Origin: VGBV01 sp963813725
GTDB taxonomy: Bacteria > Actinomycetota > Thermoleophilia > Solirubrobacterales > 70-9
Direction of reading: 5' to 3'
Length of the DNA stretch: 64,000 nt
Assembly (NCBI GenBank): GCA_963813725.1
Contig: CAWFAI010000014.1
Coordinates: 1 to 64,000, forward strand
The notes below the pieces were generated by a model, which saw only the letters and a program-made list of their open reading frames with translations, was not told the origin of the DNA and made no database searches. Shown in pieces: positions 18,150 through 30,241 of the stretch (positions are counted from its first letter, which is position 1; every line of letters starts with the position of its first letter). The translations under genes and the position numbers were made by a program.

Positions 18150-18235
18150 GCGCAGCCGAGGGGGCGCTGCTGCTGGTCTCGATCCTGGTGCTCGCGTACC
18201 TCTGCTACGCGCTGCTGCGGGGTGAGCAGCTGTGA
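18146..18235 (+). CDS. kdpF: KdpF, small subunit of the potassium-transporting ATPase
   Basis: The 29-aa peptide MSAAEGALLLVSILVLAY...LRGEQL is a single membrane helix ending in the LLRGE pattern of KdpF. KdpF stabilises the KdpABC complex. It overlaps kdpA by GTGA. Confidence 0.85.
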   Translation: MSAAEGALLLVSILVLAYLCYALLRGEQL

Positions 18236-20034
18236 GCGCCCAGGGCTGGCTCCAGATCGCCTTCTTCCTGGTCGTGCTGACGGCGCTGACGCCGTTGCTC
18301 GGTGCCTACATGGCCCGGGTCTACACGGGGCAGCCGCTGCTGCTGGAGCGAGTCCTCGGGCCCCTCGAGCGCCTCGTCTACCGGCTGCTCGGCCCCGCGG
18401 CCCGGACCGAGCAGGACTGGAAGGCCTACGCCAAGACGACGATCGTCTTCAGCGCGGTCTTCTTCGTCGTCCTCTACGTGGTCCTGCGGACGCAGGGGAT
18501 CCAACCGTTCAACCCCGAGGGCTTCGACTCCGGCACCTGGGACGTCTCCTTCAACACGACCGCCTCGTTCATCAGCAACACGAACTGGCAGTACTACGGC
18601 GGCGAGACGACCCTCTCCTACTTCTCCCAGATGGTCGGGCTCACGGTGCAGAACTTCGTCTCGGCGGCGGTCGGGCATGGCGGTGCTGGCCGCCGTGATC
18701 AGGGGCTTCGTCAGCCGCGGCTCGGCGGAGCTGGGGAACTTCTGGCGCGACGTCACCCGCACGCTGCTCTACATCCTGCTTGCCGCTCTCGTTCATCGGG
18801 GCGCTGATCCTCGTCTCGCAGGGGGTGATCCAGACGCCTGAGCGGCTCGATCGACGTTCCCGACGCGTGACCGGCGTCGAGCAGACGCCTGGCGCTCGGG
18901 CCGGCGGCCTCGCAGGTCGCGATCAAGCAGCTCGGCACCAACGGCGGCGGCTTCTTCAACGTCAACAGCGCCTACCCGTTCGAGAACCCGACCCAGCTCT
19001 CGAACTTCGTGGAGATGCTGTTCATCCTGCTGATCCCCGCTGCCTGACGGCGACCTTCGGCCGCATGGTCGGCAACCGCCGCCAGGGGTGGTCGATCTAC
19101 GCGGCGATGCTGATCATGCTCGCGATCACGATGGGGGTCGGTTACGCCGCTGAGTCGAACGGCTCGCCCGCCCAGCGCGACGGCCGGGATCGAGGTCGAC
19201 GCCGGCGCCACCGACGTGAACCTCGAGGACTCCGACGAGCAGACCGGGCGGGAACCTCGAGGGCAAGGAGAATCGCAACGGCCTCGTCGGCAAGCACCAC
19301 CTGGGCGGCGGCCACGACCGCCGCCTCGAACGGCTCGGTGAACTCGGCGCTCGACTCCTACACCGGAATCGGGGGACTCGCCCCGATGTTCAACATGCTC
19401 ACCGGGGAGGTCATCTTCGGCGGGGTGGGCTCGGGGCTCTACGGGATGCTGATGTTCGTCCTGCTCGCAGTCTTCATCGCGGGGCTGATGGTCGGGCGCA
19501 CCCCGGAGTACCTCGGCAAGAAGATCGAGGCGCGCGAGGTGAAGCTGGTCATGGTCGGCACGATCGTGGTGCCGCTGATCGTGCTGATCGGGGCCGCGGA
19601 TTGCAATCGCCTCGAAGTACGGGGACCCCTCGATCTACAACCCCGGGCCGCAGGGGTTCTCGGAGACGCTGTACGCCTACGGCTCGCAGTCCAACAACAA
19701 CGGCTCGGCGTTCGCCGGCTACACGGGATACGTGCAGCCGAACGCGCCGGGCAACGTCGGGGCATACGGGATCAGCTTCGCCGACCTGCTGGGCGGAGTG
19801 GCGATGCTGTTCGGCCGCTTCGTGCCGCTGCTCGCCGCGCTCGGCATCGCGGGCTCGCTGGCGGTGAAGCGCGTTTCGCCGCCCGGGCCGGGCACGTTCC
19901 GCACCGACAACCCGACCTTCGTGCTGCTGCTGATCGTGGTCGTCGTGCTCGTGGCCGCGCTGACCTTCTTCCCCGCCGCCCTGCTCGGCCCGATCGTCCA
20001 GGGCCTGACCGACTCCCTCGCCTTCCCCAAGTAG
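18232..20034 (+). CDS. kdpA: potassium-transporting ATPase subunit A; multiple frameshifts
   Basis: Pieces in all three frames cover the whole subunit: SFNTTASFISNTNWQ (first selectivity-filter loop), GTNGGGFFNVNSAYPFENP (second), GGLAPMFNMLTGEVIFGGVG (third), and a final segment with NNNGSAFAGY and LGRFVPLLAALGIAGSLA-like helices ending AFPK. Frame changes occur near 18675, 18780, 18850-18900, 19040, 19190-19310 and 19600; most are restored by deleting one base. KdpA is the K+ channel-like subunit. GTG start overlaps kdpF. Confidence 0.87.
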
Positions 20035-20038
20035 AGCC

Positions 20039-20684
20039 ATGCGCCGAGAGCTGACAGCCTCCATCGTCGCCGCGGTCGCCTTCACGCTGCTGTTCGGGCT
20101 CGCCTACCCGCTGCTGACCACGGGCGTGTCGCAGGTGCTGTTCCCGAACAGCGCGGACGGCAGCCGGGTCGAGCGCGACGGCGAGACCGTCGGCTCGAAG
20201 CTGATCGCCCAGTCCTTCACGGTCCGGCGCGAGATTCCCGAGGCCGAGCGCGGCAAGTTCGGCAAGAAGCAGATCAAGACGCCGGACGAGCGCTACTTCC
20301 AGCCGCGGCCCTCGGTTACCGGCTACTCGGGCAGCGTCACCTTCTTCAACAACCTGGGGCCCAACAACAAGGAGCTCTCGCAGCTGTTCGCGGGGCTATC
20401 TGGACGCCTACCTCTCCCTCGAGGCGTCCTTCACGCCCGGGCTCGAGGCTGATGACGTCCCCGTGGATGCCGTCACGACCTCGGGCTCGGGTGTCGATCC
20501 CCACATCTCGGTGGCCAACGCGCGCATCCAGGCCAACCGGGTCGCCGAGGTCCGCGGGATCGCCCTGGACCGCGTGAACGAGCTGATCGACGAGCACACC
20601 GACGACCGCGACCTGCTGCTGCTGGGCGAGCCCGGCGTGAACGTGCTGGAGCTGAACCTGGCTTTGGACGAGGAGGCGACGTGA
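20039..20684 (+). CDS. kdpC: potassium-transporting ATPase subunit C; one frameshift
   Basis: The N-terminal membrane helix (ASIVAAVAFTLLFGLAYPL) is followed by the periplasmic domain with GSKLIAQSF, YFQPRPSVTGY, then VTTSGSGVDPHIS and ARIQANRVAEVRG. The frame breaks near 20396, where deleting one C restores FAGYLDAYLSLE. It follows kdpA directly, ahead of kdpB, whereas the usual order is A-B-C. Confidence 0.88.
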
Positions 20685-20697
20685 GCCCGACGCCACG

Positions 20698-22789
<2,092 letters not shown>

Positions 22790-22809
<20 letters not shown>

Positions 22810-23939
22810 GGGCCACCACCGCGTCTTCCTGGGAATGGCCGCCGGGGTGGGGAAGACCTACCGGATGCTGCAGGAGGGGCAGGCGGTCGCGGAGGCCGGC
22901 CGCGACGTGGCGATCGGCTACCTGGAGCCGCACGACCGCCCCGAGACCGCCGCGCAGGCCGAGGGGCTGGAGGTCATCCCCCGCCGCCGCGTCACCTACC
23001 GGGACACCGAGCTGGAGGAGATGGACCTGCCCGCCGTCCTCGAGCGATCGCCGGAGCTGGCGCTGATCGACGAGATCGCTCACACCAACGCGCCGGGCCT
23101 CGAGCACGAGAAGCGCTACGAGGACGTCAAGGACATCGTCGCCGCGGGCATCGACGTCTTCTCCACGGTCAACGTCCAGCACCTCGAGAGCCTCAACGAC
23201 CAGGTCGCCGAGCTGACCGGCATCAGGATGCGCGAGACGATCCCGGACGACGTGCTGCGGGCCGCCGACGAGGTGGTCCTGGTGGACCTCACGCCCGAGG
23301 CCCTGCTCGAGCGCCTTCGGGCGGGCAAGATCTATCCCGCCGAGCGGATCGAGCCGGCGCTCCAGAACTTCTTCCAGATCGAGAAGCTGTCCGCGCTGCG
23401 CGAGGTGGCGCTGCGCCAGGCCGCGGACGAGGTCGAGCTGAAGCGCCTCGTCGCCCAGGAGGACCTGGGCTCGCGCGGGGAGCGCCTCAGCGCCACCGCC
23501 GCCCCGCAGGCCATCGGGGAGCGGCTGCTGGCGCTGATCCGCCCGACCCCGCGCTCGCAGCGGCTGGTCCGGCGCGCCTGGCGATCGAGCCGGCGCCTGG
23601 GCGCCGATCTTGACCTGCTCTACGTCCGCGCGCCCGGCACCGTCCCCGAGGGCGAGGAGGCCGAGCAACTCAAGGCCCTGCAGCAAGCTCGCCTCGGTCC
23701 TGGGCGCCCACATGCTGGTGGAGGAGGGCGACGACATCGTCGAGGTCACCAAGCGGGTCGCCGAGGAGCGCGGCACGACCTACGTGCTGATCGGGCCCAG
23801 CAGCGGCTCGAAGGGCCCCCTCGGGCGGCTGCGCGAGCCGCTCCCGATGAGGCTGCTCGAGGCGCTGCCGGGCGTCGACCTCCGCGTGGTCGCCGACCGC
23901 ACGCTGCGAAACGGAAACGGAAAGGAGCACGCGCGATGA
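22790..23939 (+). CDS. kdpD: KdpD N-terminal half (sensor and USP-like domain) as a free-standing protein; one frameshift
   Basis: The KdpD ATP-binding domain is clear: FLGMAAGVGKTYRMLQE (Walker A), ALIDEIAHTNAPG (Walker B-like), FSTVNVQHLESLND and PAERIEPALQNFF. A universal-stress-like domain follows from about residue 245. Deleting one C near 23686 restores KALQKLASVLGAHM. There is no histidine-kinase part; that half is encoded at 16115-17272. It overlaps kdpB and the next gene (ATGA). Confidence 0.85.
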
Positions 23940-24361
23940 GGATCCTGTTCCCCTTCCTGGGCTCGGACCTTTCCAACCGCGCCCTGGACGCCGCCCTGCG
24001 GCTCGCGGCCGCGGAGGAGGCGACGCTGGTGCCCGCCTACCTCGCGCGCGTGCCGCTGAACATGCCGCTCGACAGCCCGCTGCCGCGGCAGTCCGAGCTG
24101 GCGATCCCGATCATGGAAGCGATCGAGCAGCGAGCCGCGAAGTCCGAGGTCCCGATCGACTCGCGGGTGGAGCGCGGGCGTACCTACCGCCACGCGCTCC
24201 GCCAGCTGCTTGAAGGCGAGCACTTCGACCGCATCATCGCCCCGGGCGCCGGCCGCGGCTCGGACGGCTTCTCGCCCGAGGACGTGGCGTGGCTGCTGGA
24301 CAACGCCGAGGGCGAGATCGTCATCTTCCGTTCCGGGGACCTCGCCGAGGCCGCCGCGTAG
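23936..24361 (+). CDS. universal stress protein-like, single domain
   Basis: A 141-aa alpha/beta protein starting MRILFPFLGSDLSNRAL. It has a first strand/helix as in USP folds and a C-terminal GAGRGSDGFSPEDVAWLL, which replaces the usual GxxG-S/T nucleotide loop. It overlaps the KdpD-like gene by ATGA, so it belongs to the kdp operon and may modulate potassium sensing (inference). Confidence 0.65.
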   Translation: MRILFPFLGSDLSNRALDAALRLAAAEEATLVPAYLARVPLNMPLDSPLPRQSELAIPIMEAIEQRAAKSEVPIDSRVERGRTYRHALRQLLEGEHFDRIIAPGAGRGSDGFSPEDVAWLLDNAEGEIVIFRSGDLAEAAA

Positions 24362-24388
24362 CGCTGCGCCACCGCCCGCGCGCGCTCC

Positions 24389-24394
24389 TAGACT
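24389..24394 (+). promoter_or_regulatory. -10 hexamer TAGACT of alaS
   Basis: TAGACT stands 7 nt before the GTG start of alaS at 24402, with no Shine-Dalgarno in between. A start at the GTG itself (leaderless) fits. Confidence 0.55.
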
Positions 24395-24401
24395 TGGCCG
24401 C

Positions 24402-27042
24402 GTGGACAGCGCCGAGATCCGCCGCATCTATCTCGACTTCTTCGGGCAGCGGGGGCACCGCGTGGTCCCCTCGGCGTCGCTCGTGCCCGCCTCGCACGAC
24501 CCCACCGTGCTGCTGACCACCGCCGGGATGCAGCCGTTCAAGCGTGCGTTCCTGGGGCAGGAGGAGCCGCCGGCCAAGCGGGTGGCCGACGTGCAGCGAT
24601 GCTTTCGCACCACCGACATCGAGGAGGTCGGCAACACCGCGCGGCACCTGACCTTCTTCGAGATGCTGGGCAACTGGAGCTTCGGCGACTACTTCAAGGA
24701 GCAGTCGATCCCCTGGGGCTGGGAGCTCTCGATCGAGGGCTTCGGCTTCGACCCCGAGCGGGTCTGGGTGTCGGTCTTCCAGGGGGACGACGAGCTGAAG
24801 CTGGGCCCCGACGAGGAATCGATCGAGATCTGGCGCGGGGTCGGCGTACCCGACGAGCGCATCGTGCAGCTGCCGCGCTCGGAGAACTTCTGGCAGGCCG
24901 GGCCCACCGGCCCCTGCGGCCCCTGCACCGAGCTCTACTTCGACCGCGGCGAGGAGTTCGGGGACGTCGACGACCGCCCCGGCGACGACACCGACCGCTT
25001 CATCGAGTTCTGGAACCACGTCTTCATGACCTACGACCTGGCCGAGGACGGCGTCGTTGAGCCCGCTGCCGCAGAACAACGTGGACACCGGCATGGGGGT
25101 GGAGCGCATGGCGGCGCTGCTGCAGGACGTCCCCTCGGTGTTCGAGACCGACGCGCTGTGGCCGCTGGTGGAGCTGGCGGAGGACCTCTCGGGCTGCGCG
25201 TACGCCGACGGCGGCGCCACCACGCGCGCGATGCGGATCCTGGCCGACCACACCCGCGGCACCGCCGCGCTGATCGCCGACGGCGTCGTTCCCTCGAACG
25301 AGGACCGCGGCTACGTCCTGCGCCGGATCATGCGCCGCGCGATCCAGCAGGGCCGGGCGATCGACCTGGAGACGCCGTTCATGGCGAAGTTCGCCGAGCG
25401 GGCGCTGGAGCTGCTGGCGCCGGCCTACCCGGAGCTGGCGGCCGAGCGCGAAACGGTGCTGCGCTGGGTGCGCGACGAGGAGCAGAGCTTCGGCCGCACG
25501 CTTGACCGCGGCACCGAGCTGCTGGAGGACCTGATCGACCAGGCCGAGCAGCAGCAGACATCCTGGGTCGACGCAGCCGAGGCATTCAAGCTGCACGACA
25601 CCTACGGCTTTCCCTATGACCTGACCAAGGAGCTGCTGGCCCAAAAGGGCCTGTCGGTGGACGACCAGGGCTTCGAGGAGCTGATGGAGGAGCAGCGCGA
25701 GCGCGCCCGCACCGGGGCCGCGACCGCCCACGGATCCGAGGACCACCACGGCGCGGTGCAGTCCTTCGCCGCCGGCGCTCCGCCCTCGCGCTTCGTCGGC
25801 TACGAGAAGCTCCGCACGCAGACCAGCCTGGCGGCCGTCGAGCCCGACCGGAAGGACGGCGACGGCCGGCTGCTGGCGAAGCTGGAGGAGAGCCCCTTCT
25901 ATCCGGAGGGCGGCGGCCAGGTGGCCGACTCCGGGCTGGTCCGCTGGGAGGGCGGCGAGGCGAGAGTCGCCGACGTCTACCGGGTGGGGGACGACCAGGC
26001 GATCGCTCTCGAGGTCGGCGGGGCCGGCGCGCCGGAGGCTGGGACCCCGGTCGAGGCCGAGGTCGAGAGCTTCGCCCGCCGCGCGACGATGCGGAACCAC
26101 ACGGCGACCCACCTGCTGCACGCGGCGCTGCGCGAGACGCTGGGAACCCACGTGCGCCAGGCCGGCTCGGCGGTGCGCCCCGACAAGCTCCGGTTCGACT
26201 TCACGCACGGGGCGGCGCTGTCGCCGAAGGAGGCGCGCGATATCGAGGACCGCGTCAACGACTGGATCAAGCAGGGCCACCCGGTGCGCGCGCTTCAGAC
26301 CTCGCGGGAGGAGGCCGAGCGGCTGGGGGCGATGGCGCTGTTCGGCGAGAAATACGGCGACTGGGTGCGCGTGGTCGAGGTCGAGGACGTCAGCCGCGAG
26401 CTCTGCGGCGGCACCCACGTCGCGAACACGGCCGAGATCGGCCTCTTCAAGATCGCCTCCGAGGGGTCCAGCGCCGCCAACGTGCGGCGCATCGAGGCGC
26501 TGACTGGCCCGGCCGCGATCGACCACTTCCGCGAGCGGGAGCGTGAGCTGGTGGAGGCGGGGTCGCTGCTGGGCTCCCAGGACGACCCGGTCGGCGCGGC
26601 CCGCCGCGCGAAGGAGAAGCTGGCGGAGCTCGAGAAGCGGGGCCGCGAGTCAGGATCCGAGGACCTGAGCAAGCACGCCGAGGAGATCGCCGCCGCCGGC
26701 CAGCGGATCGGCGAGATCACGGTCTTCGTCGGCGGCGGGCCGGATGCCGACCAGCGCTCGCTGCTGGAGTTGGCAGACCGCATCAAGCAGCGCGCCGGCG
26801 ACGCGGCGGTCGTCCTGGGCGGCACCTCGGGCGCCAAGGTCGCCCTGGTCGCCAGCTTCAGCGACGCGGCGGTGCAGAAGGGACTGTCGGCGGCCGAGGT
26901 GATCAAAATTGCCGCCGAGCTGGTGGGCGGAGGCGGAGGAGGCCGCGACAACGTCGCCCAGGCCGGGGGCCGCGATCCCGACAAGCTCGACGACGCCCTG
27001 GCCGCCGCGCGGGACGCGATCGAGGCCAAGCTCGGCGCCTGA
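24402..27042 (+). CDS. alaS: alanyl-tRNA synthetase; one frameshift
   Basis: About 880 aa. The GTG start gives DSAEIRRIYLDFFGQRGH, a typical AlaRS beginning. Motifs: TTAGMQPFKRAFLG, RCFRTTDIEEVGNTARH, FWQAGPTGPCGPCTELYFD; the editing domain has MRNHTATHLLHAALR (HxxxH) and CGGTHVANTAEIG; the C-Ala domain ends GGRDNVAQAGGRDPDKL. Deleting one G near 25062 joins the two frames (EPLPQNNVDTGMG). It charges tRNA-Ala and clears Ser/Gly mischarging. Confidence 0.95.
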
Positions 27043-27057
27043 TCGCGGAGGCTGCCT

Positions 27058-27486
27058 ATGCGCGTGCTGGCGATCGACCACGGAACGGCGCGCTGCGGCT
27101 GCGCCATCTCCGATCCCACCGGGACCCTCGCGCGGCCGCTCGAATCCGTGCCGCCCGACCTGCCGCTGATCGCTAGGCTCGTCGCCGAGCACGAAGCCGA
27201 GCGAGTGGTGGTCGGTTTGCCCCTATCCCTTTCGGGGGAGGAGACCGGCCAGGCCCGTCTCAGCCGCGCCTTCGCGGCGGAGCTGGGGGATCTGCTCGAG
27301 GTGCCGGTTGTGACATACGACGAACGCCTGACCACGAAGATGGCCACCGACAGCGCACGCCAGGGTGCGCGAGCGGACGCGGACTCCCTCGCGGCCGCGC
27401 ACCTGCTCGAGTCCTACCTCTCCGCGCTGGCACGCGACCAGGGCGCCGGACGACAAGGGGAGGAGCCGCCGCCAGATGCCTCCTGA
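27058..27486 (+). CDS. ruvX: RuvX/YqgF-family Holliday-junction resolvase-like protein
   Basis: A 142-aa RNase H-like fold: RVLAIDHGTARCGCAISDP (first catalytic Asp), VVVGLPLSLSGEE, and YDERLTTKMA with a later DADSLAAAHLLESYL. The family acts in 16S rRNA 5' maturation or as a resolvase. It lies between alaS and mltG, the standard actinobacterial order, and overlaps mltG by 11 nt. Confidence 0.92.
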   Translation: MRVLAIDHGTARCGCAISDPTGTLARPLESVPPDLPLIARLVAEHEAERVVVGLPLSLSGEETGQARLSRAFAAELGDLLEVPVVTYDERLTTKMATDSARQGARADADSLAAAHLLESYLSALARDQGAGRQGEEPPPDAS

Positions 27487-28924
27487 CCGAGACGAGTGGG
27501 AGGTGGACGCCGAGGGCAACCTGACCCCGCCCGGCGGCGACGAACTGACACCCGACACGGACGAGTTCGGCCGCGACGACCCGGCTTCGCTCGAGCGCGA
27601 GCGGCGCCGGCGCGAGCGCCAGCAGCGGCGCAAGGGCCGCTCGAAGAAGGAGCGGTCGGGGATCACGGGCGGCTTCCGCAAGGTGCGCAAGCGCGAGCCC
27701 GATCCCGCCCCTCCGGCCGAGGCCGCTGCGTCCACCGCCGAGCGGTCGGCCGCGGCCGAGCCCCCGGCCTCGGCCGAGCAGCCGCCCGCTGCCGGCGAGC
27801 GCCGCTCGCTTCGCGACCGCGTTTCGCGCGGCGCCGACGCCGGCGCGGCCGCCGCGCCTGCCCGCCCGCGGGCGGGCAACTACGGCCGCCGCCGCTTCGC
27901 GGCCCTCGCCGCCGCGCTGGTGGGGATCCTTCTGGTCTGGTTCCTGGTCGCCTTCTTCCAGCCCTTCTCGGGCGACGGCGAGGGGGGCGAGGCGGTGACC
28001 GTGGACATCCCCGAGGGCTCCAGCGCCGACGAGATCGCCTCGATCCTCGACGAGGCCGGCGTGGTCTCGAGCGCCCGCCTGTTCGAATGGCGGCTGAAGC
28101 TCGCCGGCAAGTCCGATGAGATCCAGGCCGACAGCTACACGCTCGCATCCGGCATGAGCTACGGGGCTGCGATCGACCGCCTCACCGGCGAGACCGCCGA
28201 CACCACGACCTCGATCACGATCCCCGAGGGCCTCTCGCGCGAGCAGATCGCCGCCGACGTGTTGCCCGAGGGCATCAGCAGCGAGGAGTACCTGCAGCTC
28301 ACCGAGACCGCGCCCAAGGGCTTCGACCCGGCGAAGTACGGGGCCAAGGCCAAGAACCTGGAGGGCTTCCTGTTCCCCGCCACCTATGACCTGGGGGCGA
28401 ACGGCGGCTCGCGGGAGCTGGTCAACCAGCAGCTCCAGGCCTTCAGGGAGAACATCGGCCGGGTTGACATGAGCTATGCCAAGAAGAAGAACCTGACCAC
28501 CTACGACGTGCTGATCATCGCCTCGATGATCGACAAGGAGGTTCAGGTCCCCGAGGAGCGCGACGACGTGGCCGCCGTCATCTACAACCGCCTCAGCCAG
28601 GGGATCCCGCTCGGGATCGACGCCACGACCCGCTACGAGACCGACAACTACACCGAGCAGATCACCAACGAGACGCTCCAGAAGGACACCCCGTACAACA
28701 CCCGCCTCAACGCCGGCCTCCCCCCGACGCCGATCGGCAACCCGGGCCTGGCGGCGATCAAGGCCGCGGCGCGTCCCGCGAACGTCAACCACATCTACTT
28801 CGTGGTCAAGCCGGGCACCTGCGGCGAGCACAGCTTCACCGCCAGCGAGGCCGAGTTCGAGAAGCTCGCCGCCGAATACCAGGCCGCCCTGCAGGAGCAG
28901 GGCGACTCACCGACCGAGTGCTAG
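27476..28924 (+). CDS. mltG: endolytic murein transglycosylase MltG
   Basis: A 482-aa protein. Residues 1-140 are cytoplasmic, charged and Ala/Pro-rich; one membrane helix lies at about 145-165 (ALVGILLVWFLVAFF); a LysM-like domain follows (VTVDIPEGSSADEIASIL), then the YceG domain with LEGFLFPATYDL, IIASMIDKEVQVPEERD (catalytic Glu), PLGIDATTRYE and NTRLNAGLPPTPIGNPG. It cleaves nascent glycan strands and so limits their length. The long cytoplasmic tail is usual in actinobacteria. The start at 27476 is chosen over a longer in-frame extension that would bury ruvX. Confidence 0.93.
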   Translation: MPPDRDEWEVDAEGNLTPPGGDELTPDTDEFGRDDPASLERERRRRERQQRRKGRSKKERSGITGGFRKVRKREPDPAPPAEAAASTAERSAAAEPPASAEQPPAAGERRSLRDRVSRGADAGAAAAPARPRAGNYGRRRFAALAAALVGILLVWFLVAFFQPFSGDGEGGEAVTVDIPEGSSADEIASILDEAGVVSSARLFEWRLKLAGKSDEIQADSYTLASGMSYGAAIDRLTGETADTTTSITIPEGLSREQIAADVLPEGISSEEYLQLTETAPKGFDPAKYGAKAKNLEGFLFPATYDLGANGGSRELVNQQLQAFRENIGRVDMSYAKKKNLTTYDVLIIASMIDKEVQVPEERDDVAAVIYNRLSQGIPLGIDATTRYETDNYTEQITNETLQKDTPYNTRLNAGLPPTPIGNPGLAAIKAAARPANVNHIYFVVKPGTCGEHSFTASEAEFEKLAAEYQAALQEQGDSPTEC

Positions 28925-28940
28925 GGCCCGCTGACGCGCG

Positions 28941-29771
28941 GTGAAGCGACTCGCCGTACTCGGCTCTCCCGTCGCCCACTCCCGCTCGCCGGCGATGCAG
29001 AACGCGGCGCTGGCGGCGCTCGGGCTTGGCGATGAATGGTCCTATGAGGCGATCGAGATGCCTCCCGCGGACTTCCCGGAGCTGACCCGGGCGCTGCCCG
29101 CCGAGGGCTTCGTCGGGGTCAACGTCACCATCCCCCACAAGGAGGCGGCGCTGGCGCTGGCAGGCGACGCTTCCTCCGCGGCGACCGAGATCGGCGCCGC
29201 CAACACACTCAGCTTCGACGGCGCCGAGATCCGCGCCGACAACACCGACGCCCCGGGCCTGCTGGCGGCGCTGCCCGAGCCGCCCGCGGGGAAGCGCGCG
29301 CTGGTGCTGGGGGCGGGGGGCTCGGCCCGCGCGGCGGCTTGGGCGCTCGCCGGCCAGGGGGCTAGCACCGAGATCTGGAACCGCACCGCCGAGCGCGCGA
29401 CCGAGCTGGCGGAAGCTCTCTCCGCCACTGCCGCGGGAGCCGCCGCCGCCCTGGCAGCCGTCTCCGGCGAACAGGCGCGAGCCGCCGGCTACGACCTGAT
29501 CGTCAACTGCACCGCAGTCGGCATGGAGGGGGCGGGAGACCCATTCGCGGAGCTGCCGATGGAGCGGGAGGGCCTGGGTGAAGGCCTGGTCCTGGTCGAT
29601 CTCGTCTACGGCGGCGAGGAGACCGCGTTGATCGCCGAGGGCCGCGCCCGCGGCGCGCAGGTGGTCGAGGGGCTGGAGGTGCTGGTGCGCCAGGGCGCGG
29701 AGTCGCTCCGCATCTGGACCGGCCTCGAGCCGCCCCTCGACGTCATGCGCGAGGCGGCCAGAAGCGCGTAG
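28941..29771 (+). CDS. aroE: shikimate dehydrogenase
   Basis: The 276-aa product shows LGSPVAHSRSPAMQNAAL (shikimate-binding SxS), VNVTIPHKEAAL (catalytic Lys), NTDAPGLL, the VLGAGGSARAAAWAL NADP loop, NRT, and IVNCTAVGM. It reduces 3-dehydroshikimate. GTG start. Other shikimate genes follow at 33463-36660 after three unrelated genes. Confidence 0.93.
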   Translation: MKRLAVLGSPVAHSRSPAMQNAALAALGLGDEWSYEAIEMPPADFPELTRALPAEGFVGVNVTIPHKEAALALAGDASSAATEIGAANTLSFDGAEIRADNTDAPGLLAALPEPPAGKRALVLGAGGSARAAAWALAGQGASTEIWNRTAERATELAEALSATAAGAAAALAAVSGEQARAAGYDLIVNCTAVGMEGAGDPFAELPMEREGLGEGLVLVDLVYGGEETALIAEGRARGAQVVEGLEVLVRQGAESLRIWTGLEPPLDVMREAARSA

Positions 29772-29784
29772 ATTTCCCGATCCG

Positions 29785-30198
29785 ATGGCGACCACCCTGA
29801 AGCTGACGCCGATCCAGTCGGTGACGATCGTCCGCTCCGAGCCGGAGCTGCTCGAGGTCGAGACCGAGTACGCGCCCAACGGCTTCGCGCCCCCGAAGCA
29901 CTTCCATCCCGAGCAGGACGAGCGCTTCGAGGTGCTGGAGGGCTCTCTGCGGGTGAACGTGGACGGCGAGGAGCGCGACCTCGGGGCCGGCGAGACGATC
30001 GAGATCCCCCGCCGCGCGGTGCACCAGATGTGGAACCCGGGCGAGGCGCCGGCCAGGGTTCGCTGGCAGACGATTCCCGCCGGGCGCACCGAGGAGTTCT
30101 TCACCTCGATGGACGAGCTGAACCGCGAGGAGCGGCTGCAGGAGTTCCCATCGGTGGTCGAGGAGTTCGACGACACCTTCGTGCTGGTCTGGGAATAG
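29785..30198 (+). CDS. cupin-domain protein
   Basis: 137 aa with both cupin motifs: KHFHPEQDERFEVLEGSL and GETIEIPRRAVHQMWNPG. It ends with a helix (EEFFTSMDELNREERL) and EEFDDTFVLVWE. TAGATT (29769-29774) overlaps the end of aroE and stands 10 nt before the ATG, so it has its own promoter. Substrate unknown. Confidence 0.85.
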   Translation: MATTLKLTPIQSVTIVRSEPELLEVETEYAPNGFAPPKHFHPEQDERFEVLEGSLRVNVDGEERDLGAGETIEIPRRAVHQMWNPGEAPARVRWQTIPAGRTEEFFTSMDELNREERLQEFPSVVEEFDDTFVLVWE

Positions 30199-30241
30199 CC
30201 CCCGGGCCGGGTAGCGGCGGCACCTTGCTAATACTTGGTTG